Shown here piece by piece: positions 62,545 through 64,000 of a stretch of 64,000 nt of DNA (its first letter is position 1; each line of letters opens with the position of its first letter). The translations under genes were made by a program, and so were the position numbers. Origin of the DNA: Noviherbaspirillum massiliense JC206 (lineage in GTDB: Bacteria; Pseudomonadota; Gammaproteobacteria; Burkholderiales; Burkholderiaceae_D); assembly GCF_000312045.1 (NCBI RefSeq), contig NZ_HE978634.1:2935849-2999848 (forward strand), written 5' to 3'. The notes under the pieces were generated by a model. It was not told the DNA's origin, ran no database searches, and saw only the letters and a program-made list of their open reading frames with translations.

Positions 62545-63918
62545 ATGAATTACGAACTGCTTTTCCAGGACCTTGCCTCCCGCCGCATCCGCATCGCATT
62601 GACTGGCGCCAACGGAGGTTTTTCCCGCACCCTGCTGGTTCAGTGTCGCGCAGTGATGAATGTGGAAATCGCCGCGCTGTGCGACCTCGATGTCGAGAGC
62701 ACCCAGGCCATGCTGAACGGACTGGGGTTCACTGCGGATGCGGTTCGCGTCTGCAAGACGAGGGAGGAAGCCCGGCGCGCCAGCCAGGAGGGCAAGATTG
62801 TGCTGGTCAGGGATCACTCCCTGCTGGCCGATGCGCCGCATGACATCCTGGTGGAAGCGACCGGCCAGCCGGAGGTGAGCGTGCAGGTCGCCATCGATGC
62901 GATCCAGCGCGGGGTGCATGTGGCGATGGTAACCAAGGAAACCGATTCCGTGGTTGGCCCCTACCTGAACCGGCTCGCTCTGGAGCATGGCGTGGTCTAC
63001 ACCACCGCAGACGGCGACCAGCCGAGCAACCTGATCGGGCTGGTCACCTGGGCCCGGGTCCTGGGTTTCGAGATCGTCGCCGCCGGCAAGTCCAGCGAAT
63101 ACGACTATGTCTATCACGCCGCTGCCGGCGACATCGAATATACCGGGCACCGGCACCCTGTCCCCGGGCTGGCCGGGCTGTGGGATCTGGGCGATGATGT
63201 TCCGTCGCGGCTCGCCCGGCGCAGCGCAGCCATCAAGGAACTGCCGCAAAGCGCGACCCCCGATTACTGCGAAATGAACGTGGTGGCCAATTCCACCGGC
63301 CTTCTGCCAGCCTGCGACGCATTGAGCTACCCGCTGTGCCGCATTCCGGAGTTGGCGGACATCTTCATTCCGAAGGAAGACGGCGGAATACTCGAACGCA
63401 CCGGCGTGGTGGATGTCTTCAATTGCCTGCGCCGCCATGATGAAGCGAGCTTTGGCGGCGGCGTGTTCGTGGTTGTCAGATGCACCGATGACGATGTGTG
63501 GCGTCTGCTCCAGCAAAAAGGACATGTGGTTAGCCGCAGCCGCAAATACGCCTGCATCTATCTGCCTTACCACCTGATGGGACTGGAAAGCCTGATGAGC
63601 ATCTTTTCCGCCGTGCTGCATCAGCGTCCTTCCGGCAGCAATACCCAGAAGGCGCATGCCGTCATGGCGGCCGTGGCACAGCGCGATATTAAGGCCGGTG
63701 AAATACTGCACATGGGCGGGCACCATCATGACATTCAGGGCATGAAGCCCGTGCTGTTGCCGGCCGCCCGGGCACGCGGCATGGCTCCCTTCTATCTCGC
63801 CGCAAACAAGCGCCTGCGCGCCGATGTTCCGTGCGGCGCAGCGATCTCCATCGACATGCTGGAACTCGAGCAATCCGTGCTGTACGCCGCCTGGCAAAAA
63901 ATGACCGGCGATTCATGA
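62545..63918 (+). CDS. homoserine-dehydrogenase-like oxidoreductase with SAF domain
   Basis: A 457-residue protein. A Rossmann fold (IRIALTGANGGFSRTLLVQC) and a GFD-like acceptor follow the pattern of homoserine-dehydrogenase-type NAD(P) enzymes, with ILVEATGQPEV, GVHVAMVTKETDS and DGDQPSNLIGL. The C-terminal 80 residues (VAQRDIKAGEILHMGG) form an SAF (antifreeze/FlgA-like) domain. Related proteins occur in sugar-acid or polyol catabolic loci; the substrate is unknown. The 62428 start of the open frame is not supported; the ATG at 62545 fits. A secreted protein gene follows after 37 bases, likely the same operon. Confidence 0.82.
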   Translation: MNYELLFQDLASRRIRIALTGANGGFSRTLLVQCRAVMNVEIAALCDLDVESTQAMLNGLGFTADAVRVCKTREEARRASQEGKIVLVRDHSLLADAPHDILVEATGQPEVSVQVAIDAIQRGVHVAMVTKETDSVVGPYLNRLALEHGVVYTTADGDQPSNLIGLVTWARVLGFEIVAAGKSSEYDYVYHAAAGDIEYTGHRHPVPGLAGLWDLGDDVPSRLARRSAAIKELPQSATPDYCEMNVVANSTGLLPACDALSYPLCRIPELADIFIPKEDGGILERTGVVDVFNCLRRHDEASFGGGVFVVVRCTDDDVWRLLQQKGHVVSRSRKYACIYLPYHLMGLESLMSIFSAVLHQRPSGSNTQKAHAVMAAVAQRDIKAGEILHMGGHHHDIQGMKPVLLPAARARGMAPFYLAANKRLRADVPCGAAISIDMLELEQSVLYAAWQKMTGDS

Positions 63919-63955
63919 CCGGTTGATGTTCTTCATCAATAACAAGGAGACTGCA

Positions 63956-64000
63956 ATGACAACTAAGGGAAACATGCTCAAGTGTGCCGCGCTGTTGAGC
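63956..64000 (+). CDS. start of a probably secreted protein (cut by window end)
   Basis: AAGGAG lies seven bases before an ATG at 63956, and the visible 15 codons read MTTKGNMLKCAALLS, a positively charged then hydrophobic start like a signal peptide. Only 45 bases remain, so no family can be named; a periplasmic binding protein of a transporter would be a natural neighbour to the SAF oxidoreductase. Confidence 0.6.
   Translation, partial: MTTKGNMLKCAALLS

Noticed and set aside
1-64000. tRNA, rRNA, CRISPR array or prophage
   Set aside because: No cloverleaf, rRNA stretch, regular repeat-spacer run or phage structural gene was recognised in a full read.

Overview
The window is a GC-rich chromosomal segment from a betaproteobacterium. 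The gene families and order (prkA-yeaH-spoVR, pagP, mnmC, azlCD, nhaR, DUF4142/DUF2383 stress proteins, HiPIP, a D-tartrate dehydratase) and the codon use suggest Burkholderiales, most likely Oxalobacteraceae (Herbaspirillum/Noviherbaspirillum-like). The family-level placement is inference. I see no rRNA or tRNA gene, no CRISPR array, no prophage and no intact insertion sequence. Coding density is high, and most antisense ORFs are shadows of GC-rich genes.

Layout. 1-6.4 kb: end of an FGGY sugar kinase, an acyl-CoA ligase, a glutathione S-transferase, a YfcE-type phosphoesterase and a COG2509-type FAD protein. 6.6-13.1 kb (all minus strand): a stress block made of DUF4142 and DUF2383 proteins and the prkA-yeaH-spoVR operon. 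13.7-20 kb: an AsmA-like protein, mnmC, a SET-domain methyltransferase and azlCD. 20-29 kb: a small protein behind a perfect FNR-type box, an orphan ParA, an SRPBCC protein, a LysR regulator divergent from a doxX-gst pair, nnrD, a histidine phosphatase, pagP, an Hsp70-like protein and a secreted alpha/beta hydrolase. 29-35 kb: a gene-poor stretch with an unexplained minus-strand terminator, small and hypothetical genes, a lipoprotein phospholipase D/cardiolipin synthase, and CHRD and PQQ-type sugar dehydrogenase lipoproteins. 35-40.4 kb: two consecutive GGDEF-EAL proteins with different sensors. 40.5-43.5 kb: thioesterase, MFS, VOC and NTF2-like genes.

43.6-45.2 kb is a compact AT-richer accessory patch holding a four-TM protein, a SMI1/KNR4 protein and a small secreted protein broken by an in-frame TGA. 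45.3-50.4 kb carries nhaR, a BI-1/YccA protein, a YgdQ-type TerC protein, an XRE/MmyB regulator divergent from a membrane protein, and an ornithine-cyclodeaminase-family gene. 50.6-52.8 kb is a LysR-tarD divergent pair. 52.9-56.5 kb has two lipoproteins, two small proteins and aroG. 56.7-60.5 kb is a periplasmic dehydrogenase module (Tat-exported small subunit, GMC flavoprotein, dihaem cytochrome c, then HiPIP). The window ends with an old-yellow-enzyme oxidoreductase, a small basic protein, a SAF-domain oxidoreductase and the first codons of a probably secreted protein.

Three features cut across the annotation. A family of composite palindromes (about 8.0, 18.7, 47.1 and 50.4-50.6 kb) often lies directly behind stop codons. 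A GC-rich imperfect inverted repeat separates prkA from yeaH. A convincing minus-strand terminator near 29.4 kb has no annotated transcript. No wholly new multi-gene system is evident; the best candidates for new biology are the FNR-box small protein, the dehydrogenase/HiPIP module, the palindrome family and the accessory patch.
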